NCBI GenBank assembly: GCA_963791325.1 | Contig: CAWBRU010000018.1 | Location: forward strand, 124,001-188,000 | Direction of reading: 5' to 3' | From: JBEVJK01 sp963791325 | Lineage (GTDB): Bacteria; Pseudomonadota; Alphaproteobacteria; Rhizobiales; Rhizobiaceae | DNA length: 64,000 nucleotides | Translations under genes and position numbers: made by a program | Shown: positions 46,372 to 56,993 of the stretch, piece after piece | Numbering within the stretch: the stretch's first letter is position 1 | Layout: each line of letters opens with the position of its first letter | The notes under the pieces: model-generated | The model's input: only the letters and a program-made list of their open reading frames with translations | Told to the model about the DNA's origin: nothing | Database searches by the model: none

Positions 46372-47210
46372 GTCGGTGAGAACGGCGTAGACGATTTCAT
46401 CACGGGTGGGCTTGGCAACGACCTGATCTTCGGCGGCACGGGCAACAACACCCTGCTCGGCGGGCTGGGCGTTGACCTCCTGGTGGGCGGGACCGGCAGC
46501 GACACGCTGAACGGCGGCGACGATATCGACAGCCTGGTGGGTGGTGCCGGCAACGACGTCTATGTCGATGACACCTTCGAAGACCTGATCGTCGAACTGG
46601 CGAATGGCGGGACCGACACCGTTCAGACACTGGCGGCGGCCTATTCGCTGGAGCTGCTCGCCAACGTGGAGAACCTCTCCTATGAGGGGCTCGACGCCGA
46701 CCAGTTCGTCGGCACCGGCAACGCGCTTGCCAACACGATCAGCGGCGGCGACCTTGCCGACACGCTGAGCGGTCTCGCCGGCAACGACACGCTGCAGGGT
46801 GGTCTCGGCGCCGACACCATGATCGGCGGCGACGGCAGCGACGTCTACTTCGTCGACGAAACCGGCGACGTGGTGACGGAAACCAATGCGGATCTCGCGA
46901 TCGGCGGCACCGACCGGGTCGAGTCCGACATCGACTATACGCTGGGCGCCAACCTCGAGAACCTCGACCTCAACGGTGCAGCGGTCGTCGGACGCGGCAA
47001 TACGCTCAACAACGTCATCAACGGCAATGCCAACGCCAACCAGCTTTTCGGCGCAGCCGGCAACGACACGCTGAGCGGCGACGACGGCAACGACCTGCTC
47101 GATGGCGGGGAGGGCAACGACACGCTGAACGGAGGCGACGACAACGACACCATCATCGGCGGCGCCGGAAACGACACCATCGATGTGGGCGCCGGCTTCA
47201 ACACCATCGT
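46372..47210 (+). repeat. RTX nonapeptide repeats, block II
   Basis: Several clusters of GGxGxDxxx repeats (GGTGNNTLLGGLGVDLLVGG; GDDGNDLLDGGEGNDTLNGG) are separated by beta-rich linkers, in a single frame. They encode further calcium-binding beta-rolls of the secreted peroxidase. Confidence 0.8.
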
Positions 47211-49826
47211 CTACAACACCACCAACTTCGGCAACGACGTCATCAACAGCTTCGACAGCGCCGGAGGCAGCCCTGCAAACCAGGACCGCATCGACCTCAG
47301 CGGTCTCGGGGTGACCGCGGCGAACTTTGCAAATCGGGTGTTCGAGTCGGCCGCCGGAGCCAACACCATCATCACCATCCGGGAAAACGGCGCGGCTTCG
47401 GCAATCCAGGGGACGATCCAGATCAATGGCAGCAATACCGCCGCCATCGACATCACCGATTTCACCCTTGCGACCGGTACGGTCTTGGCCGGGGCGACCG
47501 CCGGCAACGACACCCTCAACGGAACGGCCGGCGGCGACATCATCAATGCCCTGGCCGGGACCGACACGGTCAACGGCAATGGCGGCAACGACACGCTGAG
47601 CGGTGGACTGAACGCCGCGGCAGTGAACTTTGCCGACAACTTCGAGGCCGCGAACCTGGGCAACTCCAACGGGACCACCGCCTGGGGCCCCGACTGGGTC
47701 GAAACCGGCGATAGCGGGGGTGTCACCACCGGCCAGATCCGCATCGACGCGGGCAACAACAATGTCCTGCAATTCCTCGGCGGAAACGGCGCCGATTTCA
47801 ACGGCGCGCAAATCCAGCGCAACGTTGATCTGGCCGGTGCCACGGCGGCGACGCTCAGCTACTCGATCGTCGAAACCGGGCTCGATGGGGCAGCGGACAA
47901 TGACAGCATCACGGTGTTCTTCTCCCGGGATGGCGTCACCTTCGTCCAGGTCGATGTGATCAACAGCACCACCGACAGCGCGACCCGCAACATCAACCTG
48001 GCCTTGTTCGGCAGCGGTCCGTTCACCGAGAATGCCGCGATCCGCTTCGTCGCCTCCAGCCTGGAGACCGGCGACAGCGTCAACATCGACAATCTGGTGA
48101 TCAACGCCACGGGCAGCCTCGGCGTCGATACGGTGAACGGCGGCGACGGCGATGACACCATCGTCTGGAATGCCAATATCTCCGGAGCGACCGACGGCCG
48201 CGACGTGGTCAACGGCGGCACGGAGGGCGCGCTTGGCGACACCTTCGTCATCAATGGCAATGCGACTGCGGAAACCTTCAACATCTACACGCGCGCCGCA
48301 TGGATCGCCTTGGGCGGCGGCAGGATCGCTGCCGCTACGGCGGAGATCGTCATCACCCGCAGCACGGATACCGCGGCCCCGACCAACGCCAACATCATCG
48401 CCGAGCTGTCGGAGATCGAGGAGATCCGGATCAACAGCGTCGACCCGTCGGGGGCGAGCGGGGCTGCCGGCGGCGACAGCTTCAACATCGTCGGCGACTT
48501 CTCCCAGACCAGCCTGCGCCTGAACACCATCACCATCGATGGCGAGGCCGGCAACGACACGATCGACATCTCGGCTCTGAGCTCGGCGCACCGCATCGTG
48601 TTCAAGTCGAACGGCGGTCACGACACCATCATCGGCACGCTCAGGGATCAGGACCAGATCGAGCTCGCAGACGGCACAACGATGGACGACTACACGTCCT
48701 CCGTCGACGATGACGGCTTCACTACGCTCACCAACGGCAGCCATTCGATCAGGTACAAGGCAGCCGGCAACGGTCCGCAGGTCGGCGGCGATGACCAGGG
48801 CGACACCCAGCAGCCGCCGGTGGATGATGATCCAGGCAACGACGGCGACGAGCACGAAGATGAGCAGGATGACGACAGACCGATCACGGCAGCGATGGTG
48901 ACGGTCACCAGGGTGCGTTGCCAACGCAGAACGGCGGCAACGGCCCCGACGTGCTGCGCGGCAATGCCGGGAGCAACTTCCTGAACGGCGGGGGCGGCCG
49001 GGACATCGTCTTCGGCGGCGACGGCGACGACGACGTTCTGGGCGGTGGCGGAGCCGACATGCTCTACGGCGATGGCGGCAACGGATCGTATCTTCGGCCA
49101 GGACGGAGACGACCTGATCGATGCCGGGGCCGGCGACGATCACGGCGCAGGGCGGGGCCGGCAACGACCTGTTCGTGGCCTCCCAGGGCGACGGCAACGA
49201 CACCTACTGCGGCGACGAACGGGCGGCGGCGGCGCTGCCGGCAGCGACACCCTCGACATGGCGGCGATCACGGCCAACATCACCGTCGATCTCGGCACCG
49301 GGTTCGAGGGACGCGGCAGCGCCTCGTCGAGCCAGAGCGGGCACCGACTCCTGTGGGGCATCGAGAACGTCGTCACCGGCTCGGGCGACGACACCATCAT
49401 CGCCTCGCGGGCGGTCAACGTGATGGATGGGGGATCGGGCGACGACACCTTCAGGTTCCTCTCCGCCGCCGACGCCAATGGCGACACCATCGTCGGCTTC
49501 CAGCCCGGCGACAAGATCGACCTCTCGGCCATCAATGCCGGATCCGCCAACGGCAGCTTCACGCTGGTCAACGGAACCGACATCGGCGCGCTGGGCATCT
49601 CTGAGGGTCAGCCATGAGACCAATGACGGGCAGGACTACACGGTCGTCGAGGGCAACACCCAGGGCGGCGAGCCAGGCCGAGTTCAAGCTGTCGATCAAG
49701 GGCCACCACGCCCTGACGAGCGACGACTTCAACCTCTGAGGCGAACGGAGGGAGGAGGCGGGCCAGGCCTTTGCTGGTCCGCCTCCAGGCGCGGTCGAAA
49801 ACAACGGTCCTGCTGACGGACAATGG

Positions 49827-51617
49827 GTGTGGGGGAGCTTCAATGACGATCTCGGCAGCAAGGCCGGAAAACGGGCGAAGCGGGGAGCCGAGCAGCTGAC
49901 GAAAGGGTTTCGCGGCGTCTTCGTCTTCCTGTTCGCCATTTCCGGCATCATCAACATCCTGGCGCTGACCGGCTCCTTCTACATGCTGCAGATCTACGAC
50001 CGGGCACTGACCTCGCGGCAGCGATCCCGACGCTTGCTCGCGCTCTCGGCGCTGGCGATCGGTCTCTATCTGTTCCAGGGCATGCTTCGACGTCGATCCG
50101 CTCGCAGGTGCTGGTGCGGATGGGCGCTCGCCTCGACCGTCGCATCGCGCCGCTGGCGCACCATGTCGCGATCGACATGCCGCGTTTCGGCTTCTCCACC
50201 GCGGAAGCGCTCGAGCGCGGGCGCGACGTCGACACGGTGCGCGGCTTCCTCGGCAGCCAGGGCCCGATCGCGCTGTTCGACCTGCCATGGATGCCGGTCT
50301 ACCTGGTCTTCGTCTACCTGCTCCATCCCTGGCTCGGCGCGCTGACCTTCGCCGGCGCGCTGGTGCTCACCGTGCTCACGATCGTGAGCGAGTTGATGAC
50401 CCAGCGGCTCGCCGCAGTCGACCCACAAGGCCGTCATTCAGCGCAACGCCATCGCCGATTCCAACGCCCGCAACGCCGATGTGCTCAAGGCGATGGGCTT
50501 TGCCGGCCGGGCCGTCGGGCGCTTCAACACGGCCAATGCCGAGCATCTGTCGCTGCAGACACGCACCAACGACATCATCCGGCACGTTCGGCGCGTTCTC
50601 GCGCGTGCTGCGCATGCTGCTGCAGTCGGCCGTGCTCGGACTGGGCGCCTACCTCACGATCATCGGCGAGCTGTCGGCAGGCGCCATCATCGCCTGCTCG
50701 GTGGCCTCGACGCGGGCGCTCGCGCCCGTTGATCTCGCCATCGGCAACTGGAAGAACGTCGTTGCCGCGCGCGGCGCCTGCGCAGCGGCTGCGGAGACCG
50801 TCGTGGCGCTCGAGAACGGCGATCGAGCCGATGCCGCTGCCGGATCCGACGGGCTCGCTCAAGGTGGAGAAGATCACGGTCGCGGCGCCCACCTCCGGGC
50901 GCGTGCTGGTCTCAGCGAGGTCGAGTTCGAGCTCGAAGGCCGGCTCAGGCGCTCGGCATCATCGGCCCCAGCGGCGGCGGCAAGACCACGCTGGTGCGGG
51001 CTCTCACCGGCATCTGGCCGACCCTGCGCGGCGCGTCCGGCTCGACGATGCCGAGCTTGACCCACTGGCCGGAGGAGACACTCGGCCGCAACATCGGCTA
51101 TCTGCCGCAGGACGTGGCGCTGCATGGACGCCACCATCGAGGAGAACATCTGCCCGCTTCGAGCCCGATGCCGACTCCGGGCGCCGTCATCGCGGCGGCG
51201 AAGGCGGCCGGCGTCCACGAGATGATCGTGCGCCTGCCGGACGGCTACCGGACCCAGCTCGGGCCGCAGGGAATGGCCCTGTCGGCCGGGCAGCGCCAGC
51301 GCATCGGGCTGGCACGGGCGCTCTACGGCAAGCCCTTCCTGGTCGTCATGGACGAGCCCAATTCCAACCTCGACGCGCGAGGGCGAGGCGGCGCTTATCG
51401 ACCGCCATCAAGGGCATTCGCCGAGCGCGGCGGCATCGCTATCGTCGTGGCGCACCGGCCGAGCGCGCTCATCGCCGTCGATCAGGTGGCCGTGATCCAA
51501 AATGGCCGAATGACCGGTTTCGGCCCAAAGAGCGAGATTCTCAGGCCGCGGCCATCCGCCGATGCCGAACCGATGATGCAGCCTGTGCCGGCGGAGATGG
51601 GGAGGGTTTCAGCATGA
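49827..51617 (+). pseudogene. Type I secretion permease/ATPase (PrtD-like), frame-disrupted
   Basis: This is the inner-membrane ABC exporter for the RTX proteins around it, about 597 codons. The N-terminus shows AISGIINILALTGSFYMLQI, then ALTSR. The transmembrane domain continues in changed frames (VLVRMGARLDRRIAPLAHHV, LGLGAYLTIIGELSAGAI). The nucleotide-binding domain has Walker A GPSGGGKTTLV, signature LSAGQRQR, Walker B VVMDEPNSNLD and H-loop VVAHRPSAL. Roughly a dozen frame changes were found by following similarity, for example near 50083, 50418, 50580, 50818, 50945, 51035, 51125 and 51385; start and stop are in the same frame. The start (GTG 49827) is uncertain. The stop overlaps the next ATG by four bases. 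Confidence 0.82.
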
Positions 51618-53924
51618 TCATCGCCGTCCAGTCGACCAAGGCCGAAGCCGCCGACACCGGCGCCAACCCCTATGTCTTCGCCGCGGAGAAGCCGTCCCGC
51701 AAAATCTACGTCCTCGGCGGCGTTCTTGCTGGCCTGGCTCTCTACCTGAAAAGCGTGTTCCCGGGCTGGGGCGGAGCGGCTCCGGCGGCTGAGCCGGCGC
51801 AGGCGGCGCCCGAGGAGACGGAGGCGCAGCCGCAGGTCGCCGAAATCCCCTCCGCCGACATTCTTCCGCTGCTTCGCGCTTCGGCTTCCGGCGAAACGCC
51901 GGGCCTGATCGGCACCGAGGCCTTCGGCTCCGGCAGCCGGCTCGTCGACCTGTCGGAGCCCGCGCGGTTCCTGGCGATCGAGCCGACCGAGCTTGTCCTT
52001 GCCGCCCCGGCGGTGTCCGCGGTCGAGGCTGTTCCGCCCCGGAACCCGAACCAGCAAAGACTGCTGCCCTCGGCCAACGACAATGGCGCCCCGCGCCGTG
52101 CGGCCGAGCCGACCGCGAGGGGCGAGGGCCTTGAACAGCACGCCGCGGAAAGCGAAGCCCGTCCGGTCCTCCAATTCGGTCCGGATCCGGGGGATGCCTC
52201 GGAAGATCGTGCGGAGGAGGATCAGGACGCCGAACCCGGCGATGACGAGGAGGCCGACGATGACGAGAACCCGGCCAACCGCGCGCCGCGCATCACCGGT
52301 CCGGTGGCGCTGCACGATGTGTTCGGCTGTGCTGCCGTGGTCATCGGCCTCGGCGAACTGCTGGCCAACGCCTTCGATCCGGACGGCGACCGACTGTCGA
52401 TCGCCAATCTCACCGTCTCATCCGGCACAATCGCCCAAGTTGCCGGCGGCTGGTCCTTTGCAGCCGCATCGGCCGGCCCGGTGACGGTGACATACGCGAT
52501 TTCGGACGGGGCGCTTTCCGCCATCCAGACGGCGCATTTCAATGTCGTTGCGGCGCGGCCGATCCTCGGCACGCCGGGCGCCGACGTGCTTGCCGGCACG
52601 GATTGTGCGGACGACATCGACGGCGGGCAGGGCGACGACAATATCGATGCGCGTGGCGGCGGCGATACCATCGCGGCCGGCCCCGGGGACGATCATGTGG
52701 TGGCCGGCAGCGGCGCCGACCTGGTGCGCGCCGGCGACGGCGACGACATCGTTCTGGCCGGTGTCGGGGACGACTGGGTGTCGGGCGGCAGGGGCAACGA
52801 CCGGCTCTTCGGCGGTGCCGGCCGTGACGTCGTCTTCGGCGATGAAGGGCACGATCGGATCGACGGGGAGGGCGGCGACGATCTCTTGTTCGGCGGCGCC
52901 GGCAACGACGTTGTTCTCGGCGGCGCGGGCGACGACAGGCTGTTCGGGGAAGCTGGCGACGACCGGCTCGAAGGCGGCACAGGCAACGATCTTCTGTCGG
53001 GCGGCGACGGCGCGGACCTGGTCCTGGGCGGGACCGGCGATGATACCGTGATCGGCGATCCGGACCGGGCGCATGACGTCTACGACGGCGGCGAGGGCGA
53101 GGACCTGATCGACTATTCCGCGCTTACCCACTCGGTCAGCGTCGATCTGGTCGCCGGCGCGGCCACCGGCGCCGAGATCGGCACCGATTCCCTGACGGGC
53201 TTCGAGGCGGTCACCACCGGCTCCGGCGATGACGACGTCGCGGGCAGCTCCGCGGCTGAGACGATCTCGACCGGAGCAGGCGACGACGTTGTCGAGGACG
53301 GCGCCGGCAGCGACGCCGTCGACGGCGGGGGCGGCAACGATCGCGTCGTTGCCGCCATGGATGCGGTCGCCGACTACGTATCAAGGCGGCGCCGGGCAGG
53401 ATACGCTCGACTATTCCGCGAGCTTGTCCGGCGTCTACATCGACCTCGCCGAACAAACCGCCACCGGACTGGAAATCGGCACCGATCACGTCGCCGGCTT
53501 CGAGGCCATTGTCGGCGGGGCGGGCAACGATACGTTCGTCGTGGTCTCGGAAGCGCCGGTCTCGCTGACCGGCGGCGAAGGAGAAGACGTGTTCGCATTT
53601 GCCGCCGCCTCGGCCGAGAGCGCGGCCGGCCAGGTGGTGCACGAAATCCTCGACTTCATGGTCGGCGATCGCGTCCAAGTCTCCCGATACGAGGTGTTCG
53701 AGAAGGTCATGGATACGCTCGAGGACCGCTTCGAGGACATCTACGGCGCGGACGTGGCGGAAGAGGGTTTGCCCATCCGCATCCGGCACGAGGGCACCGA
53801 TGCCATCCGGCAGACCTTCATCGACGTCGATTTCGACCGGGACGACGTTTTCGACATGTCGATCAGCATTGCCGGCGACCGCGTGCTGCTGGTCGTCGAC
53901 ACCGGTCAGACAAATCAGGCTTGA
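51614..53924 (+). pseudogene. Membrane-anchored cadherin-like/RTX protein, one frameshift
   Basis: This ~770-residue protein has a short cytosolic N-terminus, one transmembrane segment (IYVLGGVLAGLALYLKSVF) and a long acidic linker (about residues 55-220). A cadherin/VCBS-like domain follows (ANAFDPDGDRLSIANLTVSS, VTVTYAISDG), then RTX repeats from codons ~315 to ~490, and a C-terminal beta domain. One frame change near 53378 (around TACGTATCAAGG, apparently one extra base) shifts the last ~180 codons. Both sides are clearly the same protein (STGAGDDVVEDGAGSD before, YQGGAGQDTLDYSASL after). The ATG overlaps the ATPase stop. It may retain or regulate secreted RTX proteins at the cell surface; that is inference. 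Confidence 0.78.
52565..53080 (+). repeat. RTX nonapeptide repeats, block III
   Basis: About 17 consecutive GGxGxDxxx-type repeats (GGRGNDRLFGGAGRDVVFGD and following) are encoded in one frame inside the membrane-anchored cadherin-like protein. Confidence 0.85.
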
Positions 53925-53951
53925 GCCGGCAGCGGCGTGGGGAAGGACATC

Positions 53952-55292
53952 ATGGGCAAGAGATCGAGCGGCAGCGGGGCGGTTCATCCGGAAACGGACG
54001 ACGAGGACGTCGGCGGGTTGCGCTTGGGCGGCCGAATAGCCGCCGGCGCCATCCTGGCCGTGCTTCTGGTCGCGGGCGCCGGCGGTTGGGCGGCCACCGC
54101 GCAGCTTTCCGGCGCGGTCATCGCCACTGGAACCGTCGATGTCGACCAGAACCTGAAGGCGGTGCAGCACCGCGACGGCGGCATCATCAGCGAGATCGCC
54201 GTCGAGGAGGGCGACTTCGTCGATGAGGGCCAGGTGCTGATCCGGCTCGACGACGTGCAGACCAAGGCCGAACTGGCCATCGTCGCGTCTCAGCTGGCCG
54301 AAGCGACCGTTCGCCGCGCCAGGCTGCTTGCCGAGCGCGACGGGACGACTTCGCTGTCGCTGGCGCAGGTCGACGCCGAGCCCGGCAATCATCTCACCGC
54401 GCTCATCTTCGGCGAGACCCGGCTCTTGGAGGGCAATCTCAACAACCGTGCTTCGCAGAAGGAGCAGCTGGAGCTGGGCATCGCGCAGCTCGGCGAAGAG
54501 ATCCACGGGCTCGAAGCCCAGCGGGCATCGAAGGTCAAGGAGATCGAGCTGGTGTCCGTCGAACACATCAGGATGAAAGGACTTGCCGACAAGCGGCTGG
54601 TCGAGTCCTCCAAGGTGCACGTTTCGGACCGCGACATGGCACGCATGGCCGGCGAGCGGGCGGAGATCGACGCAGAAATCGCGCGTTCCCGCGCCAAGAT
54701 CAGCGAAATCCGACTGCAGATCATCGCCATCGACGAGGCGGCGCGCACCGAGGCGCAGCGCGAATTGTCCGAGCTCGAGCCGAAGATCGCCGAGCTGGGC
54801 GAGCGTCGCATTGCGATCAAGGACCGGCTGTCGCGCACCGACATCCGCGCCCCGATCTCAGGCACGATCAACGAGCTCGACGTCAACACCATCGGCGGCG
54901 TGATCACGCCGGCAGAAGCTCTGGTTACCATCGTCCCGAAGAATGCCCCGCTGACCGTCGAGGCGCGGCTGTCGCCCACCGACATCGATCAGGTTAGCGT
55001 GGGCCAGCACGCCAAGCTGCGCTTTTCGGCCTTCAATCAGCGGACCACGCCCGAGCTGCAAGGCAGCGTCGCCTATGTTGCTGCTGCCGCGACCCTCGAC
55101 AAGGCCTCCGGACAGTCCTACTTCCTGGCCGAGATCGCGATCACCCCGCAAGAGCTTCGGAAGCTCGGCGCCAACAGGCTGCTTCCCGGCATGCCGGTCG
55201 AGGTTTTCGTCCACACCGAGCCGCGGACGGCGCTCTCCTATCTCTCCAAGCCGCTGACCGATCAGTTCTCCAGGGCGTTCAGGGAACAGTAG
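53952..55292 (+). CDS. HlyD-family type I secretion periplasmic adaptor
   Basis: This 446-residue membrane-fusion protein links the inner-membrane ATPase to an outer-membrane TolC channel. A single N-terminal transmembrane segment (IAAGAILAVLLVAGAGGWAA) is followed by a lipoyl-like half (VQHRDGGIISEIAVEEGDFV). Long coiled-coil helices span about residues 95-290. The second lipoyl half follows (TDIRAPISGTINELDVNTIG), then a beta-barrel and the C-terminal GMPVEVFVHTEPRTALSYLS, typical of PrtE/HlyD. Unlike the three genes before it, this one has no frame breaks. The ATG at 53952 has GGAAGGA upstream; GTG 53937 is an alternative. No tolC gene is in the window. Confidence 0.92.
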   Translation: MGKRSSGSGAVHPETDDEDVGGLRLGGRIAAGAILAVLLVAGAGGWAATAQLSGAVIATGTVDVDQNLKAVQHRDGGIISEIAVEEGDFVDEGQVLIRLDDVQTKAELAIVASQLAEATVRRARLLAERDGTTSLSLAQVDAEPGNHLTALIFGETRLLEGNLNNRASQKEQLELGIAQLGEEIHGLEAQRASKVKEIELVSVEHIRMKGLADKRLVESSKVHVSDRDMARMAGERAEIDAEIARSRAKISEIRLQIIAIDEAARTEAQRELSELEPKIAELGERRIAIKDRLSRTDIRAPISGTINELDVNTIGGVITPAEALVTIVPKNAPLTVEARLSPTDIDQVSVGQHAKLRFSAFNQRTTPELQGSVAYVAAAATLDKASGQSYFLAEIAITPQELRKLGANRLLPGMPVEVFVHTEPRTALSYLSKPLTDQFSRAFREQ

Positions 55293-55381
55293 ACAGATCG
55301 GCGGGCGGCATTGGTCGGCAGCCCTCCTAGTCAACGTTAATATTATTAGAAGATTTGCCGAGCGAGCGTCTTGGAGGTGGA

Positions 55382-55408
55382 ATGACAATCCCAACCCTCT
55401 GTTGGTAG
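55382..55408 (+). other. Possible leader peptide ORF (8 residues)
   Basis: ATG at 55382 with GGAGGTGG just upstream opens an eight-codon frame (MTIPTLCW, then TAG) ending exactly where a GTCTC-AAA-GAGAC hairpin begins (55408-55420). It lies 31 bases before the zinc-phospholipase-like gene. The strong ribosome binding site is the main support; it may be chance. Confidence 0.25.
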
Positions 55409-55439
55409 TCTCAAAGAGACCCAAGCGCAGAGGGGACGC

Positions 55440-56993
55440 ATGAAAAGAATTGTCGGTAGCGCAGTTCTGGCGATGGCGGCATGGATGCTGAGCCCGTCGC
55501 CGGCGGCGGCGCACAACCCCTCTATTCATCAGGCCATGACCGACCTCGCTTGGCAGATGATGGTCGTCGTCGAGAACACCGGGGGAGAACGGATCGGCGA
55601 GGGAGGTGACGATTGGCAAGGTTTTCTGCGGCGCGTCGCAGCCACGCCTGGTCGATACAGGACACGTCCTGCCGACCTCTATCCCCTTGTCTCTTCGCGA
55701 ACCGATACCTGCACGCCTGCGCTGGGATCCTGGAACACGACCGTCCATGGCGTGCCGAATGCGCCTCGCTGGGACTTCAAGGATCTGACGGGTTGCGGCG
55801 TCAACACGACCTGGAAGCCAAGCCTGGACAACGTTCCGGCCAACGAGTTCGGCGGCGCAGTGCTCGGGGTCTGGGCGGCCTTTCCAGATTCGGCCTTCGA
55901 TGACACGCACCTGTGGTACCGCGTGACCAGCGCGGCGGGGCTCGGAGCGGTGCATGACATCGTCAACGAAGCCACCGAAGACGCGCTGACCATTGCGCTC
56001 ATCCCCATCGTCTGCGCCGTCGACTGGCTGTTCGGTGATGGCGACGACTGCGTCAAGAACTCGAGAAAGATCGCCGACGATGTGAACGTCACCGAGGAGG
56101 TCGACGGCTGGATCCCCGGGGTCGGCGACCAAAGCGGCGACGATTGGGTCGGCGTCTGGCACTTCGTCGATATGAAGCCCGGTGCGTCCAACGACTTCGA
56201 TGCTCGCCAGGGCAAGCTTTTCGATGAGGCCGGCGTGCCGGGCGAACCGATGGACCCGGTGGAGCTCGTGCTGATGGCCTATTTCGACGCCTCGGGGCTC
56301 TCGCTCAACTACGACAAGAGCCAGGGCATCGCCAAGTACACTGCCGACAATGCCGACGACGGGATGGCCAAGACGATCCACCGCGACAAGGCGGATTGGC
56401 AGTTCACCACCATAGCGCACACGCCGTTCGAGCCTGTGAACAACCTTGCCTGGTACGGCTGGACTCACTTCCGCGACGAGCAGATCCACCCGGTGAGCAT
56501 GCTCGGCTGGCCATTGCACGCCATCGGCGACGCCATTGTGCCGATGCACGTCGTCGGCACTTCGGCGTGGGGGCACCGGCCATTCGAGGATTCGCAGGAC
56601 TTGATCTGGGACTCGGTGTGGAACTTCAAAGCCGGGCAGCCGGACACCCAGCGTACGGCGGTCGAACGGGTCATGCGGCGCGCGTTCGAGTGGTCGACGG
56701 TGATCGAGACCTGGCGCACCGCGCATGGCGGGACCAAGGATGTCCCCATCCGCCAGATCATCGTCGACCTCGCCGCGCACACCTACGACTACGCCATGGC
56801 AGAACACGCGCAGACCCACGGCGACTGGCCTTTCTCCGCAACAGCTTCAACCGGCTACCTGGTGGACAAGAACGAGGCCATCGACGCTTATGTCCATACC
56901 GACCGAGCCGCCGAGCTCGTGCGACCCCTCTACGAAGACGGCATGGGCGCCATCGTCGCGCTGCTGGTCGCGGCGGGTGACCTCTACCAATGA
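55440..56993 (+). CDS. Secreted protein with zinc phospholipase C / S1 nuclease-like motifs
   Basis: This 517-residue protein is exported: the signal peptide (VLAMAAWMLSPSPAAA) should be cleaved to leave a histidine near the mature N-terminus (HNPSIHQAMTDLAW). This recalls zinc phospholipase C and S1/P1 nucleases, where the N-terminal residue binds zinc. The strongest motif is WPLHAIGDAIVPMHVVG with GHRPFED, matching the Hx3GDx4PxH zinc-site pattern of that fold. Other candidate ligands are in HDIVNEATED and VWHFVDM. Overall similarity to a named family was not recognised, so activity as phospholipase or nuclease is inferred from motifs only. It is preceded by an AT-rich promoter-like patch near 55340 and overlaps the next gene by four bases (ATGA). 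Confidence 0.75.
   Translation: MKRIVGSAVLAMAAWMLSPSPAAAHNPSIHQAMTDLAWQMMVVVENTGGERIGEGGDDWQGFLRRVAATPGRYRTRPADLYPLVSSRTDTCTPALGSWNTTVHGVPNAPRWDFKDLTGCGVNTTWKPSLDNVPANEFGGAVLGVWAAFPDSAFDDTHLWYRVTSAAGLGAVHDIVNEATEDALTIALIPIVCAVDWLFGDGDDCVKNSRKIADDVNVTEEVDGWIPGVGDQSGDDWVGVWHFVDMKPGASNDFDARQGKLFDEAGVPGEPMDPVELVLMAYFDASGLSLNYDKSQGIAKYTADNADDGMAKTIHRDKADWQFTTIAHTPFEPVNNLAWYGWTHFRDEQIHPVSMLGWPLHAIGDAIVPMHVVGTSAWGHRPFEDSQDLIWDSVWNFKAGQPDTQRTAVERVMRRAFEWSTVIETWRTAHGGTKDVPIRQIIVDLAAHTYDYAMAEHAQTHGDWPFSATASTGYLVDKNEAIDAYVHTDRAAELVRPLYEDGMGAIVALLVAAGDLYQ

Larger units (their letters stand above)
40884..49739 (+). pseudogene. RTX protein with animal-type heme peroxidase domain, frame-disrupted
   Basis: This is one ~2950-codon gene for a secreted calcium-binding peroxidase, read in pieces across all three frames. 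It starts MVTYIRSDLEFILKQ, with GGAGGG before the ATG. The peroxidase domain has the distal motif FGQFFDHGLDL (near 41.70 kb) and proximal YRFGHS (42824-42841). RTX nonapeptide blocks follow near 43.9-44.4, 46.4-47.2 and 48.9-49.1 kb. The C-terminus (FKLSIKGHHALTSDDFNL) is a plausible type I secretion end. At least 20 single-base frame changes were seen, for example near 41831, 42027, 42041, 42128, 42890, 43013, 43425, 43618, 44868, 46203 and 49606. Start and stop are still in the same frame. Long clean stretches remain (43916-44740, 46225-48900). Protein similarity is kept between breaks, so sequencing error is as likely as decay. Confidence 0.85.

Noticed and set aside
43919..47210. Regular short DNA repeats that could suggest a CRISPR array
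   Set aside because: The period is 27 bases of coding GGxGxDxxx repeats in frame, with no constant repeat/spacer alternation and no cas genes.
46180..49203. A very long open frame antisense to the RTX gene
   Set aside because: It mirrors the repetitive GC-rich codons of the RTX protein, has low-complexity Val/Ala/Arg-rich translation and no ribosome binding site or family motif.
49740..55439. Signs of a transposon or insertion sequence explaining the disrupted secretion locus
   Set aside because: No transposase frame, terminal inverted repeats or target duplications were found; the breaks are single-base frame changes.
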